NCBI GenBank assembly: GCA_022013685.1
Contig: JAKLPV010000054.1
Span: 1-64,000, forward strand
Direction of reading: 5' to 3'
Length of the DNA: 64,000 nucleotides
DNA from: Anaerolineae bacterium
GTDB taxonomy: Bacteria > Chloroflexota > Anaerolineae > Anaerolineales > Villigracilaceae
The notes under the pieces were generated by a model. That model saw only the letters and a list, made by a program, of their open reading frames with translations, was not told where the DNA came from and searched no databases. The translations under genes and the position numbers were made by a program. This document shows, one piece after another, positions 1 to 8,530 of the stretch. Position 1 is the stretch's first letter. Each line of letters starts with the position of its first letter.

Positions 1-734
<734 letters not shown>

Positions 735-781
735 TTATAAAGGATGAAGATGAAATCTGAAGGATGAAAGACGGACTGGCG

Positions 782-2188
782 CTAATCTGTCGATTTTTTC
801 TGCTTTTGAAGTTTTTCCCTGCCCCAATCCCCTCCGACTGCCAGGATCGCCAGCCCAAGTGCAATCGCCAGGGTGTTGCGAATGCCCAGGTTGAAACCGA
901 GGCCAACATAGCGATGCAAGTACCAATGCCCAAAAACGATAATGATAATCGCCTCGACCGCCAGTATGCGCAAAAACCAGCGGTCGCGGGTGATTTTTAG
1001 TTGCTCACAACTGAGCGCGGCCAGCATCGCCATCCAAACCAGCAGGATGATGCGATAACGGGGATTATCCCACTGGTCGCCGCCGCCGCGGACTGCTGCG
1101 ATCAAAATCCAGACCCAGACAACGGCCGAAATCCACAGCCACTGGCGGCGCTGGCGCTTGTCGGGCAGTTTCCAGGCCGCAAAGGGCGCGTAACCCAAGA
1201 TCGGCAGCAGCACATACCAGCCGGCGGCGCGAAAAATGCCCAGCGTCTGCCAGAAAGGAAGGGCGGGCCGCTCGATCAGCACAGCGGGCAGCACGGGCTG
1301 GAGAACACCATAAATTGCCACAAATGGCATTTGTATGCCGGGCGGCAGGGTTTCAAAAAGCAACTGAACGATGCCCGAACTGCGCCCCAGGATGTATTGA
1401 TTCCACTTGGCGGTTTCGCGCGCCCAATCGCCGATCACGCCCAGCGGGCCTCCGCTCACCGTCACCAGGTTTTGCCAACTGAGTGACAATACCAGCAGTG
1501 CCAGGGCAAATACCGCCAGGGCGGGCAGGGCCAACTTCCAGGCGATGCTGCGGCCTTCGAGAAAAATCCAGCCGAACGAGACGAGAACAAACAGCGCCGC
1601 AAACCCCGGAGAGATCGTCAGCAGGCCGAGCAGGGCCAGTCCGCCCCACAGGGCCGCGCGCCCGGGTGTTTTGCGCCAGATCAAAACCGCGTAGAAACCC
1701 ATCGCCAGGAACAGGATGATGAACGGTTCACGCATCTGGGAAGCGCCGAGCAGGATCGATTCGGGCAAAAGGGTCATGATCCAGCCCACCCGGCGGGACG
1801 CGGATTCCCCCAAAGTTTGTTGGGCCGCTAAAACGGCGAAAACCACGCCTAGACCGCCTGCCAGCGCCGCCAGCGCTGCCACCCAAAGCGGCTGGTGCGC
1901 GTCTGACGGGGCGATTCTGTAAACTAGCGCCGAAAGCGCCAGCAAGCCGCCATACTGGTCTGATTCGTATTGACCGGAGAAGGCTTCGCCCAGGGATCGG
2001 CCAGACTGGGCTAAATCCCAGGCTGCGCTATCGCGCCGGGCGGCATCGAAGAAGATGTAACCGGCGTTTTCAACATCCGTGTCGTATCCGAGTACCGGCA
2101 GGGCATAATAAGCAAAAACGCCAAAAGCCAGGCGCAGGCTGGTGGCGAGAACGAAAAAGAAAAGAAGCGGACGGGAAAGGAATTTCAT
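782..2188 (-). CDS. Multi-pass membrane protein, possible GT-C type glycosyltransferase
   Basis: About 468 residues with roughly ten hydrophobic segments spread over the whole length and a charged C-terminus (REKLQKQKKSTD). After the first membrane segment there is an external stretch with Asp/Tyr residues (LGYDTDVENAGYIFFDAARRD), where GT39/GT-C enzymes carry their acidic catalytic residues. That resemblance is suggestive only. The start at 2188 (MKFLSRPLLFF) is preferred over an in-frame ATG 48 bp upstream because it follows an AAAGGAAAGG-like sequence on the complement and begins a clean signal-anchor. It lies downstream of a GT4 glycosyltransferase and upstream of gmd, so a role in surface polysaccharide assembly is plausible. 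It could equally be a ligase or polymerase. Confidence 0.6.
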   Translation of the reverse strand: MKFLSRPLLFFFVLATSLRLAFGVFAYYALPVLGYDTDVENAGYIFFDAARRDSAAWDLAQSGRSLGEAFSGQYESDQYGGLLALSALVYRIAPSDAHQPLWVAALAALAGGLGVVFAVLAAQQTLGESASRRVGWIMTLLPESILLGASQMREPFIILFLAMGFYAVLIWRKTPGRAALWGGLALLGLLTISPGFAALFVLVSFGWIFLEGRSIAWKLALPALAVFALALLVLSLSWQNLVTVSGGPLGVIGDWARETAKWNQYILGRSSGIVQLLFETLPPGIQMPFVAIYGVLQPVLPAVLIERPALPFWQTLGIFRAAGWYVLLPILGYAPFAAWKLPDKRQRRQWLWISAVVWVWILIAAVRGGGDQWDNPRYRIILLVWMAMLAALSCEQLKITRDRWFLRILAVEAIIIIVFGHWYLHRYVGLGFNLGIRNTLAIALGLAILAVGGDWGREKLQKQKKSTD

Positions 2189-2202
2189 AAAGGAAAGGGG
2201 AC

Positions 2203-2258
2203 CGGAGTCAAAAGTCTTCCGACTTTTGACATCCAACGACAGGAGTCGTTGGACTCCG
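2203..2258. repeat. Twin-hairpin intergenic element, copy 1
   Basis: Two adjacent perfect hairpins: GTCAAAAGTC/GACTTTTGAC with loop TTCC (2207-2230), and CCAACGAC/GTCGTTGG with loop AGGA (2233-2252). They are enclosed by CGGAGT/ACTCCG (2203-2208 and 2253-2258), giving a three-way-junction shape. It fills the gap between two co-directional genes and lacks a T-tract, so it is not a standard terminator. A related element sits at 20777-20840. Confidence 0.75.
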
Positions 2259-2266
2259 TTTTGGCG

Positions 2267-3394
2267 CTAAGATTTTGCAACAAACCCTTCCAGGATGCGA
2301 CTCGCGCGGGCGGTCCAGCTGTAATTTTCGGCGTCTTTGCGGGCCTGGGCGCCGAGCGTGGTGCGCCGGGCGGGGTTGTCGAGCAGCCCGCGCAGGGCGC
2401 CCTGCCAGGCGTTGCTGTCATCGGGCGGGCAGAAGGCAGCGTTGTTTTCGTTGAGCACTTCGTGAAAAACCGGCAGATCGCTGCTCAAGATGGCGCGCCC
2501 GGTGGCGAGATATTCGAACATCTTCATCGGGCTCGAGATTTTGGACGAGTTGCCCATTCCGCCCGAAATGGCGATGATCTGGCTATAGGGCATCAGCAAA
2601 ACGTCGGCAGCGGCCTGGTAAAGGGTCAACTGCTGGTTGGGGACAAACCCCGCAAAGTTGACATTCGGCAATTCTTTTGCCGCTTCGCGCCATTTTTCTA
2701 CATCTTCGGGTTTGCCGCCCGCCCACAGGAACTGGACATCGCTCATGCGCCCGGCCAGTTTCAGGAACAATTCCACGCCGCGCCCGGCGTACAGATGGCC
2801 GGTGCAGGCTATCGTGGGGGCTTCGGGAAGGTTCAATGAACGGCGGGCCGTTTTCGGGTCGGGAAGGTTGGCAAAGCGTTCGAGTTCGACTCCGTTCGGG
2901 GCCAGGATAACATCTTTCGGGGCGAGAAAAGTCCCGAATTGTTCATCCAGGGCTGTGTGTAAAGCCCGGGTGATGATGCTGATGCGCTTTTTCCCGCGCA
3001 TATCGCGGAAATAACGATACCAGAATGGGCCGATCCGCCCGCTGGGCAGGTCGTGAACTTCCATGATGACCGGAAATCCGTGCAGCAAGCCCAGGACGGC
3101 TGATTGCACCGGCCAGACATAGAGCAGGTCGGGCTTGAAGGCGCGCGCGCGGCGGACGGCGGTCAGGAAGAACAGGCGGCGCGAGGGCGCAGCGATGTAT
3201 TCCAGGCTGAAGCGGGTCTTCAGGCCGTAGAGTTGGGCGAGGCTATCCCAATCGGTGCTGGGGTTCTCGTGGTTCGGAACGATTAAGGTGACATCGTGTC
3301 CCAACTGCGCCAGGGCGTGGACGGCTTTCATGGCCTGGATGCTGTTGGCAACGCTGGACGGGATTTGCGAGGCGGAGATGGCGACGATTTTCAT
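2267..3394 (-). CDS. Glycosyltransferase family 4 (GT-B fold)
   Basis: A 375-residue retaining glycosyltransferase that transfers a sugar from an NDP- or lipid-linked donor to a glycan acceptor at the cytoplasmic face. The N-terminal domain shows SQIPSSVANSIQAMKAVHALAQLGHDVTLI, typical of GT4. The C-terminal donor domain has ACTGHLYAGRGVELFLKLA, VLLMPYS and the terminal pattern SPMKMFEYLATGRAILSSDLPVFHEVL, which contains the conserved E of the EX7E region. AAAGGA precedes the ATG at 3394. It belongs to the minus-strand run with the membrane protein and gmd. Donor and acceptor cannot be read from sequence. Confidence 0.85.
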   Translation of the reverse strand: MKIVAISASQIPSSVANSIQAMKAVHALAQLGHDVTLIVPNHENPSTDWDSLAQLYGLKTRFSLEYIAAPSRRLFFLTAVRRARAFKPDLLYVWPVQSAVLGLLHGFPVIMEVHDLPSGRIGPFWYRYFRDMRGKKRISIITRALHTALDEQFGTFLAPKDVILAPNGVELERFANLPDPKTARRSLNLPEAPTIACTGHLYAGRGVELFLKLAGRMSDVQFLWAGGKPEDVEKWREAAKELPNVNFAGFVPNQQLTLYQAAADVLLMPYSQIIAISGGMGNSSKISSPMKMFEYLATGRAILSSDLPVFHEVLNENNAAFCPPDDSNAWQGALRGLLDNPARRTTLGAQARKDAENYSWTARASRILEGFVAKS

Positions 3395-3513
3395 GGTGTC
3401 CTTTGACTGCCGGGGAGAATGGAACGCAGATGGCGCGGGTTATACGGATTTTCGCAGAAAAATTTAAGAAATCTGTGCAAATTCGCCAAATCCGCGTTCT
3501 ATTGCCCTTGCCT

Positions 3514-4164
3514 TTAAAACATGTTGAGTTGCTTCGGTTCTTCTTCTGGCGCGGCGTTGTATTTGACCTTTTGCTCGCCGATCTGGGTGGTTTTGCCCAG
3601 TTCCTTGCGGGCTACTTCGAGCAGTTGCGGCAGTTTGGCAAAATCAGCCAGGATGGTGGTCTTGAGCTGAGGCTGGTGCAGGGCGGCGGCCGGGTGGAAC
3701 ATGGCGATCACATAGCGCTCTCCAACTTTTCGCATTTGGCCGTGGACTGTGCTGATCTTTGCGCCGGGCATGAACTTGCCCATCGAAAAGCGCCCGAGGG
3801 TGATGATAATGCTTGGGTCCAACGCCGTAATCTGGCGTTCCAGATATTTATCGCAGGCGGCCAGTTCTTCAGGGAGCGGATCGCGATTGTTGGGCGGGCG
3901 GCACTTGACCACATTCCCGATCCAGACATCTTCGCGTTTCAATTCGGCCTGGGCCAGCAGTTCGCTCAAGAATTTGCCGGCCTGGCCGACGAAAGGCAAG
4001 CCTTGCTCGTTTTCATTGAAGCCGGGGCCTTCGCCGATCAGCATGATCTCGGCATTCGCCGGGCCGACCCCCGGCACCGATTTTTTGCGGGTCTTGTGCA
4101 GTTCGCAGTTTTCGCAAACCGATACTTCGCTGGCGATCTGATCGAGGGGCTCTTGGGCAGGCAT
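3514..4164 (-). CDS. udg: Type-4 uracil-DNA glycosylase (Fe-S)
   Basis: Removes uracil from DNA to start base-excision repair. The 216-residue protein has the four cysteines that ligate the [4Fe-4S] cluster of family-4 UDGs, at C17 and C20 (VCENCELHKTR), C88 (VVKCRPPNNRDP) and C104. It also has motif A (GEGPGFNENEQGLPFVGQAG, residues 44-63) and motif B around MFHPAAALH. The length and the Lys/Glu-rich tail fit the family. An AAGGA ribosome binding site precedes the ATG. It lies 12 bp downstream of rimI on the same strand, so it is probably cotranscribed with tsaE-tsaB-rimI. Confidence 0.93.
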   Translation of the reverse strand: MPAQEPLDQIASEVSVCENCELHKTRKKSVPGVGPANAEIMLIGEGPGFNENEQGLPFVGQAGKFLSELLAQAELKREDVWIGNVVKCRPPNNRDPLPEELAACDKYLERQITALDPSIIITLGRFSMGKFMPGAKISTVHGQMRKVGERYVIAMFHPAAALHQPQLKTTILADFAKLPQLLEVARKELGKTTQIGEQKVKYNAAPEEEPKQLNMF

Positions 4165-4176
4165 GTTTTTTTCCTT

Positions 4177-4617
4177 CTATTCGGTTTTTCGAGTTGACAT
4201 CAAGATCGCATCTTCGCCATTTGCATAGTAGCCACGGCGGCGGCCATCTTCTTCGAAGCCAAAACTGCGATACAGAGCCTGGGCGGGCAGGTTGCTGGCG
4301 CGCCCTTCGAGCATTACGCGCGGAAAGCCCAGTTCGGCGGATTTATCCAGCGCGGTCTGGACCAGGGCCCGGCCAATGCCTTGCCGCCAAAAATCGGGGT
4401 GGACGGCTACGTTGGCGATTTCGCCCTCGCCGACCACGTCCCAGAGCGTCAGCGACCCGGCCAGGCGGCCCTCCGCTTCGGCGACCCAGCAAAAAGTGGT
4501 CTGTTTGAGCAGTTCGCGGGCATAGGCGTTTGGGCTCCAGGGCAGCAAAATCCCAGCGGCGGTGTCGATTGCCACCACGCTTATGATGTCGGCTGGGCCC
4601 ATGCGACGGATGTTCAT
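4177..4617 (-). CDS. rimI: Ribosomal protein S18-alanine N-acetyltransferase
   Basis: A GNAT-family acetyltransferase of 146 residues; RimI acetylates the N-terminal alanine of ribosomal protein S18. The acetyl-CoA loop is visible as VHPDFWRQGIGRALVQTAL, followed by MLEGRASNLPAQALYRSFGFEEDGRRRGYYANGEDAILM, which matches the RimI signature (E-R-N-A-LY--GF). The start codon overlaps the tsaB stop (ATGA), implying translational coupling. The tsaB-rimI order is a common bacterial arrangement and strengthens the assignment over a generic GNAT. Confidence 0.9.
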   Translation of the reverse strand: MNIRRMGPADIISVVAIDTAAGILLPWSPNAYARELLKQTTFCWVAEAEGRLAGSLTLWDVVGEGEIANVAVHPDFWRQGIGRALVQTALDKSAELGFPRVMLEGRASNLPAQALYRSFGFEEDGRRRGYYANGEDAILMSTRKTE

Positions 4618-5282
4618 CCCGGGATGACTTCGCCGATGTGCAGGTAGATCGGGGCCAGGCTGGCAGCAGGGTCGGTCTGACCGGCTTGCCAGTGTTGAAA
4701 AGCGAGCTCGGCCAGGATTCCCGGTCGGCGGGCAGAGGCAGCCGGGGATGCCAGCAAAATGTTCTCGTTTTTGAGTAAAAGCTGACGTTCGGCGGCGGTC
4801 AGTTCACCCGTCAAAAGGGTTGCGGAGGTGATCTCGGCGGCCACCGTTTCGGCGGTCGTCACGCCCGCGCTGCCCGTCGCCTGCCACCCGTTTTCTGACG
4901 CGCTATACCAGCCGAGAGCGAGTCGTCCGCGCCCGGCAGCCAGGACACAGGCCAGAGGCCGGGATGCGCCCACCGCCACCTGCGCGGCGAGGATGTCGAG
5001 GGTCGGGATCCCGATCAGCGGCAGGGAGCGGCTCATCGCCAGTCCCTTCCCAAAAGCCAGCCCGACCCGCAGCGAGGTGAACGAACCGGGACCGATCGCC
5101 ACCCCGATCGCCGCTACCTGGCTGATGTCTGTGCCGGTTTGCGAGAGCATTTGGGCCACGGCCGGAGCCAGTTCGATGGTGTGACGGGCTTTGCTGACCC
5201 ACAGGTGCTCGGCCACGATGCGCGCGCCGTCATAGAGCGCGAGTCCGATCTGGGGGGTGGATGTGTCGAGGGCGAGGAGCAT
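4614..5282 (-). CDS. tsaB: tRNA t6A biosynthesis protein TsaB
   Basis: A partner of TsaD/TsaE in N6-threonylcarbamoyl-adenosine (t6A37) formation on ANN-decoding tRNAs. The 222-residue protein starts with LLALDTSTPQIGLALYDG and contains the ASKHA-type stretch AIGVAIGPGSFTSLRVGLAFGKGLA, diagnostic for TsaB/YeaZ. It overlaps rimI by 4 bp and lies 87 bp after tsaE. No clear Shine-Dalgarno sequence precedes the ATG at 5282. tsaD is not in the window. Confidence 0.93.
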   Translation of the reverse strand: MLLALDTSTPQIGLALYDGARIVAEHLWVSKARHTIELAPAVAQMLSQTGTDISQVAAIGVAIGPGSFTSLRVGLAFGKGLAMSRSLPLIGIPTLDILAAQVAVGASRPLACVLAAGRGRLALGWYSASENGWQATGSAGVTTAETVAAEITSATLLTGELTAAERQLLLKNENILLASPAASARRPGILAELAFQHWQAGQTDPAASLAPIYLHIGEVIPG

Positions 5283-5299
5283 AGTTTTTTTGGTGTCAG

Positions 5300-5333
5300 G
5301 CCCTGAGCGGAGGCGTAGCCGTAGTCGAAGGGC
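5300..5333. repeat. REP-like palindrome (CTGAGCGGAG / AGTCGAAGG type)
   Basis: A single unit beginning CCCTGAGCGGAG and ending TAGTCGAAGGG in the tsaE-tsaB gap. The same two half-sites recur at 19926-20030 and 29808-29905, so this is a dispersed extragenic palindrome family rather than a local regulatory site. Confidence 0.75.
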
Positions 5334-5357
5334 GGGGTCGGAGAGTAATTGGTAATT

Positions 5358-5388
5358 GGGGATTGGTAATTACCAATTACCAATCCCC
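5358..5388. repeat. 14-bp perfect hairpin over the tsaE stop codon
   Basis: GGGGATTGGTAATT pairs perfectly with AATTACCAATCCCC around a 3-nt ACC loop. The last codons and the stop of tsaE (5370) lie inside it, so the QGIGNW tail is encoded by the repeat. The unit TAATTGGTAATTGGGG continues to the left as a partial direct repeat. No T-tract follows on the minus strand; it is probably an inserted palindrome or an mRNA 3'-end stabiliser. Confidence 0.65.
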
Positions 5389-5831
5389 TGAATTAAGGTT
5401 TCGGGGCGTGTTCCGTGAGCGCTGATTTCTACTTGGCGTTCGGTTTCGGAGATGTGAGTAAGTGTCATCCAGATGCGTTCTGTGGGCAGGAGCGCTTCAA
5501 TGCGCTCGGGCCATTCAAGGATCAGAGCGCCTTCGGCCAGCATATCGTCGATGCCGATCTGGGCGGCTTCGGGCAGGCTTTCGATGCGGTAAGCATCCAT
5601 ATGATAGAGCGGCGTGCCGTCCTGGGCGCGATACAGATTAACCATCACAAAAGTCGGGCTGGAAACGGAATCGACGCTGCCCCAGCCTTCGGCCAGCCCC
5701 TGGGTAAAGGTGGTTTTGCCTGCGCCCAGGTCGCCTTGCAGGCAGAGCAGGTCGCCGGGTTGCAGGAGCCTGCCCAGTTTGCGGCCAAGTTCGCGGGTTT
5801 GATCGGGAGAGTTGCTGGTGATGGAGGCCAT
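5370..5831 (-). CDS. tsaE: tRNA t6A ATPase TsaE
   Basis: The ATPase that drives the TsaBDE complex in t6A synthesis. It has 153 residues, the usual family size. The Walker A motif is GDLGAGKTTFTQGLAEGWG, followed by VSSPTFVMVNLYRA, HMDAYRIE and LILEWPERIEALLP, all family hallmarks. It is the first gene of the tsaE-tsaB-rimI-udg run. The short divergent gap before the MscS gene at 5960 must hold its promoter. The extreme C-terminus is coded by an inserted palindrome. Confidence 0.93.
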   Translation of the reverse strand: MASITSNSPDQTRELGRKLGRLLQPGDLLCLQGDLGAGKTTFTQGLAEGWGSVDSVSSPTFVMVNLYRAQDGTPLYHMDAYRIESLPEAAQIGIDDMLAEGALILEWPERIEALLPTERIWMTLTHISETERQVEISAHGTRPETLIQGIGNW

Positions 5832-5959
5832 TGGCCGAAATTATACCCGTCCCGGCGATAAATGGACAATAGAGGCCCGCGCGCGTTTGCGGCCCCGCGC
5901 AGGATGTGCTGTAAAAAGTTTCTGGTAAGATTGGGACATGTTGCCTGGAGGTAGTTGTA

Positions 5960-6763
5960 ATGAATTTTGGAACTGAAATCGAACTCCGTTTATTGGACTT
6001 TCTGCCGAGATTGGGGCTGGCGCTGGTGATTTTTATCGCCAGTCTGTATTTTTCCAAATTATTAAGCGGTTTGGTGCGCCGCGCCATGCAAAAACGAAGC
6101 CTGATGCCCAATGCTGCCAACCTGATTGTCGATATGACCCGCTGGGGAATCCTGACGCTTGGCACGGTCATGGCGTTCCAACAATTCGTTGATGTGACGG
6201 CTTTCCTGGCCGGGCTGGGGATCATTGGCTTTACGGTTGGTTTTGCCTTGCAGGATGTGATGAAGAACTTTGCTTCGGGCGTCATCCTGCTGGTGCAGCA
6301 GCCGTTCCGGGTGGGTGATTCGGTCGAAGTTGGCGCTTACGAAGGGATGGTGCAGGCAATTGACTTGCGTTCGACCGAAATCAAGACTTTTGACGGGCGA
6401 ATTGCCATCCTGCCCAATGCGGATGTTTTGAACCATGCGATTGTCAATTACACCCGCAGCCTGCAACGCCGGGTGGAAGTGATCGTCGGTGTGGCTTATG
6501 GCACCGACCTGAAACTGGCGCGTGATACGGCTCTGGATGCGATCCGCGCGGTGCCGGGTTACATCGAAGAGCCGGTTTCACAGGTGGTGTTTAAGGATTT
6601 CGGCGATTTCTCGGTCGATATGTCAGTATTCGTTTGGATCGATACCGCCCAGACCGGCCCGCTCAAAGCGCGGGATGCGGCGATAGAAGTCATCAAGGCC
6701 GCTTTCGATGCGAATAAGATCGATATTCCATTCCCGATTCGGACGGTGTTGATGGAGAAGTAA
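5960..6763 (+). CDS. Small-conductance mechanosensitive channel, MscS family
   Basis: A pore protein that opens under membrane tension during hypo-osmotic shock. The 267-residue protein has three N-terminal membrane helices; the pore-lining TM3 is Gly/Ala rich (AFLAGLGIIGFTVGFALQDVMKNFASGVILLVQ). It is followed by the beta domain (PFRVGDSVEVGAYEGMVQAIDLRSTEIKTFDGRIAILPNADVLNHAIVNYTR), which is highly characteristic. A GGAGG-type ribosome binding site lies about 8 bp before the ATG. It is monocistronic and ends just before tRNA-Val on the other strand. Confidence 0.93.
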   Translation: MNFGTEIELRLLDFLPRLGLALVIFIASLYFSKLLSGLVRRAMQKRSLMPNAANLIVDMTRWGILTLGTVMAFQQFVDVTAFLAGLGIIGFTVGFALQDVMKNFASGVILLVQQPFRVGDSVEVGAYEGMVQAIDLRSTEIKTFDGRIAILPNADVLNHAIVNYTRSLQRRVEVIVGVAYGTDLKLARDTALDAIRAVPGYIEEPVSQVVFKDFGDFSVDMSVFVWIDTAQTGPLKARDAAIEVIKAAFDANKIDIPFPIRTVLMEK

Positions 6764-6819
6764 AAAATACGGGGCGTCTGTGGAAAAGAAAAAGGCCTCA
6801 TTTCTGAGACCTTCTTAGG

Positions 6820-6893
<74 letters not shown>

Positions 6894-6918
6894 GTGCGCC
6901 GAATTATACCCGAAAATT

Positions 6919-7458
6919 TCAGGCTGATTGATAAACTCGCAACCCGCCCATATCCATCAGGCGGTTGGAGATGCCTGCCTTGGCGGCGCCTTTCAGTCGA
7001 TTGATAATAGACTCGTACAAAGCCGGGTCATTCCATAGGTGCTTGAGTGCGTGGCGTGAGAGCAAATCTGCGCCGCGATTGTGCTTGCGCGGCAGCCACT
7101 GCCAGCGTAGTTTACTGAAGTGACGCGCCAGACGCACCGTGCGCGCATAGAGCGGCTTGACTGCCAGGGATGAAACGCTTGCCGATCCCTGCATTTGGCT
7201 GATGACGCTTTTGGCATCGCCGCAGACCAGCACACGTTCGTGATTAACGCCCATATCCAGCAGGGCCTCCAGCCCTTCGACCAGCGCTAGGTATTCGGCA
7301 ATGTTCGAGTTGGCGTTTTGTCCGCGCGCAAAAGTGCCATGTCCGTGCGCAATGACCTGTTTGTCTCGCAAAATCCGCCAGCCATAGCACATGATCCCCG
7401 CCGATGAGTGCTCTTCGTCTGTATTGCGGAACAAACCATCAAATTCCAGCCTCAGCAT
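6919..7458 (-). CDS. RNase H-like (type HI fold) protein
   Basis: A 179-residue protein of the ribonuclease HI / reverse-transcriptase-like superfamily, predicted to cleave RNA in RNA/DNA hybrids. The four acidic positions are all present: D7 (LEFDGLF), E55 (NSNIAEYLALVEGL), D81 (VLVCGDAKSVI) and D131 (RKHNRGADLLSRHAL). This suggests an active nuclease. The length resembles the plant/archaeal-type proteins more than E. coli RnhA. The ATG at 7458 is chosen because AGGAG lies 6 bp upstream; an in-frame TTG two codons earlier is less likely. Upstream is a structured leader with a terminator ending exactly at the ribosome binding site. The gene may be a housekeeping RnhA or a specialised paralogue. 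Confidence 0.8.
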   Translation of the reverse strand: MLRLEFDGLFRNTDEEHSSAGIMCYGWRILRDKQVIAHGHGTFARGQNANSNIAEYLALVEGLEALLDMGVNHERVLVCGDAKSVISQMQGSASVSSLAVKPLYARTVRLARHFSKLRWQWLPRKHNRGADLLSRHALKHLWNDPALYESIINRLKGAAKAGISNRLMDMGGLRVYQSA

Positions 7459-7467
7459 ACACAACTC

Positions 7468-7511
7468 CTAAAAAAAAGACGCACCCGCAGGACATAAGTC
7501 CGCAGGTGCGT
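7468..7511 (-). terminator. Intrinsic terminator abutting the RNase H-gene ribosome binding site
   Basis: On the minus strand a 14-bp stem (ACGCACCTGCGGAC with GTCC-t-GCGGGTGCGT, one bulged T, one G-T pair) and a 4-nt loop is followed by C and eight T (7470-7477). AGGAG follows immediately and then ATG. Because no promoter fits between the T-tract and the start codon, transcription of the gene has to pass this terminator, which implies attenuation. Confidence 0.8.
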
Positions 7512-7629
7512 GAGGGCGATTGAAATACAGGCGAACTGTTGAGGTTCTCATTGATAAAATTTGACTTGATTGGTGTGAGCGTATCCTGTTTCGGTTCAAA
7601 GAGTCACTCTACCTGCAATGTTTTCTCAC
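7502..7629 (-). ncRNA. Candidate cis-regulatory leader RNA (riboswitch-like)
   Basis: On the minus strand GCAGGT (7616-7611) and GTGA (7607-7604) can pair with TCAC (7513-7510) and ACCTGC (7507-7502), closing a ~115-nt domain. A second nested helix pairs GAAACAGG (7592-7585) with CCTGTATTTC (7531-7522), one A bulged. The ACCTGC strand of the closing helix is also part of the 5' arm of the downstream terminator, so the two structures exclude each other. No known riboswitch consensus was recognised. Confidence 0.55.
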
Positions 7630-7631
7630 CT

Positions 7632-7660
7632 ATTTTGCATTTTTTTTGAACCAAAGTCAA
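7632..7660 (-). promoter_or_regulatory. Sigma-70-type promoter of the RNase H leader
   Basis: TTGACT (7660-7655) and CAAAAT (7637-7632) are separated by exactly 17 bp on the minus strand. The predicted start at about 7628 gives a leader of ~170 nt that contains the structured domain and terminator. Confidence 0.5.
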
Positions 7661-7765
7661 TCAAGATTGCGTAAAAATTTGTTTAACGTTTTATCTTCAA
7701 GAACAACAGGATTATGCTACACTTTGCCTGATCAAAAATATTTTGCGCTTCAACAGGAGATTCTC

Positions 7766-8527
7766 ATGCGTTTTATTCGCTTTCAACTCAAAGACCAATC
7801 CGCCCGCCAGGGCTGGATACTGGATGACAAAATTGGTGAAGTGGAAGGCGACTTTTTTGGCGAATATCGCCGCCTGAAAGCTGAAATCCCGCTCGAGGAT
7901 GTTCGCTTATTGGCCCCCTGCCAGCCGGGGAAGATTATTTGTGTCGGGCGAAACTACGTCGATCACGCCAAGGAACTTGGCAATGAAGTGCCAACTGTGC
8001 CGCTGATCTTTATGAAACCGCCCTCCTCGGTCATCAACCCCGGCGATGCAGTCATCCTGCCGCCGCAATCCAGGCAGGTCGAGCACGAGGCTGAATTGGT
8101 GGCTGTAATCGGCAAGCGCGGACGCAATATCACTGCGGACCAGTCTCGCGAATATATCTTTGGCTATACCATCGGCAATGACATCACGGCCCGCGACCTG
8201 CAAAAAAGCGATGGACAGTGGACGCGCGCCAAAGGTTTTGACACTTTTTGTCCTCTCGGCCCGTGGATCGATACCGATTTTGACGCTGCCGACGCGCTCA
8301 TTACCTGTCGGGTTAGCGGACAACCGCGCCAGATGGGTTCGACCCGCGACATGGTCTTCAGTGTTGGCACGTTGGTTGCCTTTGTCTCTTCCGTCATGAC
8401 CCTCGAGCCGGGCGACCTGATCTTTACCGGTACGCCAGCCGGGGTGGGGCCGCTGCTCGATGGCGATGAGGTGACTGTTGAAATCGAAGGCCTGGGATCG
8501 CTGAACAATCTGGTGCGAAAGGGATAG
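7766..8527 (+). CDS. Fumarylacetoacetate hydrolase family protein
   Basis: A FAH-superfamily enzyme (253 residues), acting on 2-oxo acid or acylpyruvate-type substrates such as 5-oxopent-3-ene-1,2,5-tricarboxylate or oxaloacetate; the exact substrate is not readable. Visible are [20 protein letters not shown], the metal-binding [39 protein letters not shown] and the terminal [15 protein letters not shown]. The ATG at 7766 follows AGGAG with 6-bp spacing. The frame is open 40 codons further upstream, but that part overlaps the promoter region and lacks family similarity. An extended -10 (TGCTACACT, near 7715-7723) lies upstream. It is followed 3 bp later by a lipoprotein esterase gene. Confidence 0.88.
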   Translation: MRFIRFQLKDQSARQGWILDDKIGEVEGDFFGEYRRLKAEIPLEDVRLLAPCQPGKIICVGRNYVDHAKELGNEVPTVPLIFMKPPSSVINPGDAVILPPQSRQVEHEAELVAVIGKRGRNITADQSREYIFGYTIGNDITARDLQKSDGQWTRAKGFDTFCPLGPWIDTDFDAADALITCRVSGQPRQMGSTRDMVFSVGTLVAFVSSVMTLEPGDLIFTGTPAGVGPLLDGDEVTVEIEGLGSLNNLVRKG

Positions 8528-8530
8528 AGA

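Noticed and set aside
7502-7629. 6S RNA or a T-box as the identity of the RNase H leader
   Set aside because: No T-box specifier/antiterminator consensus, and the terminator abutting a ribosome binding site does not fit a free-standing 6S RNA.
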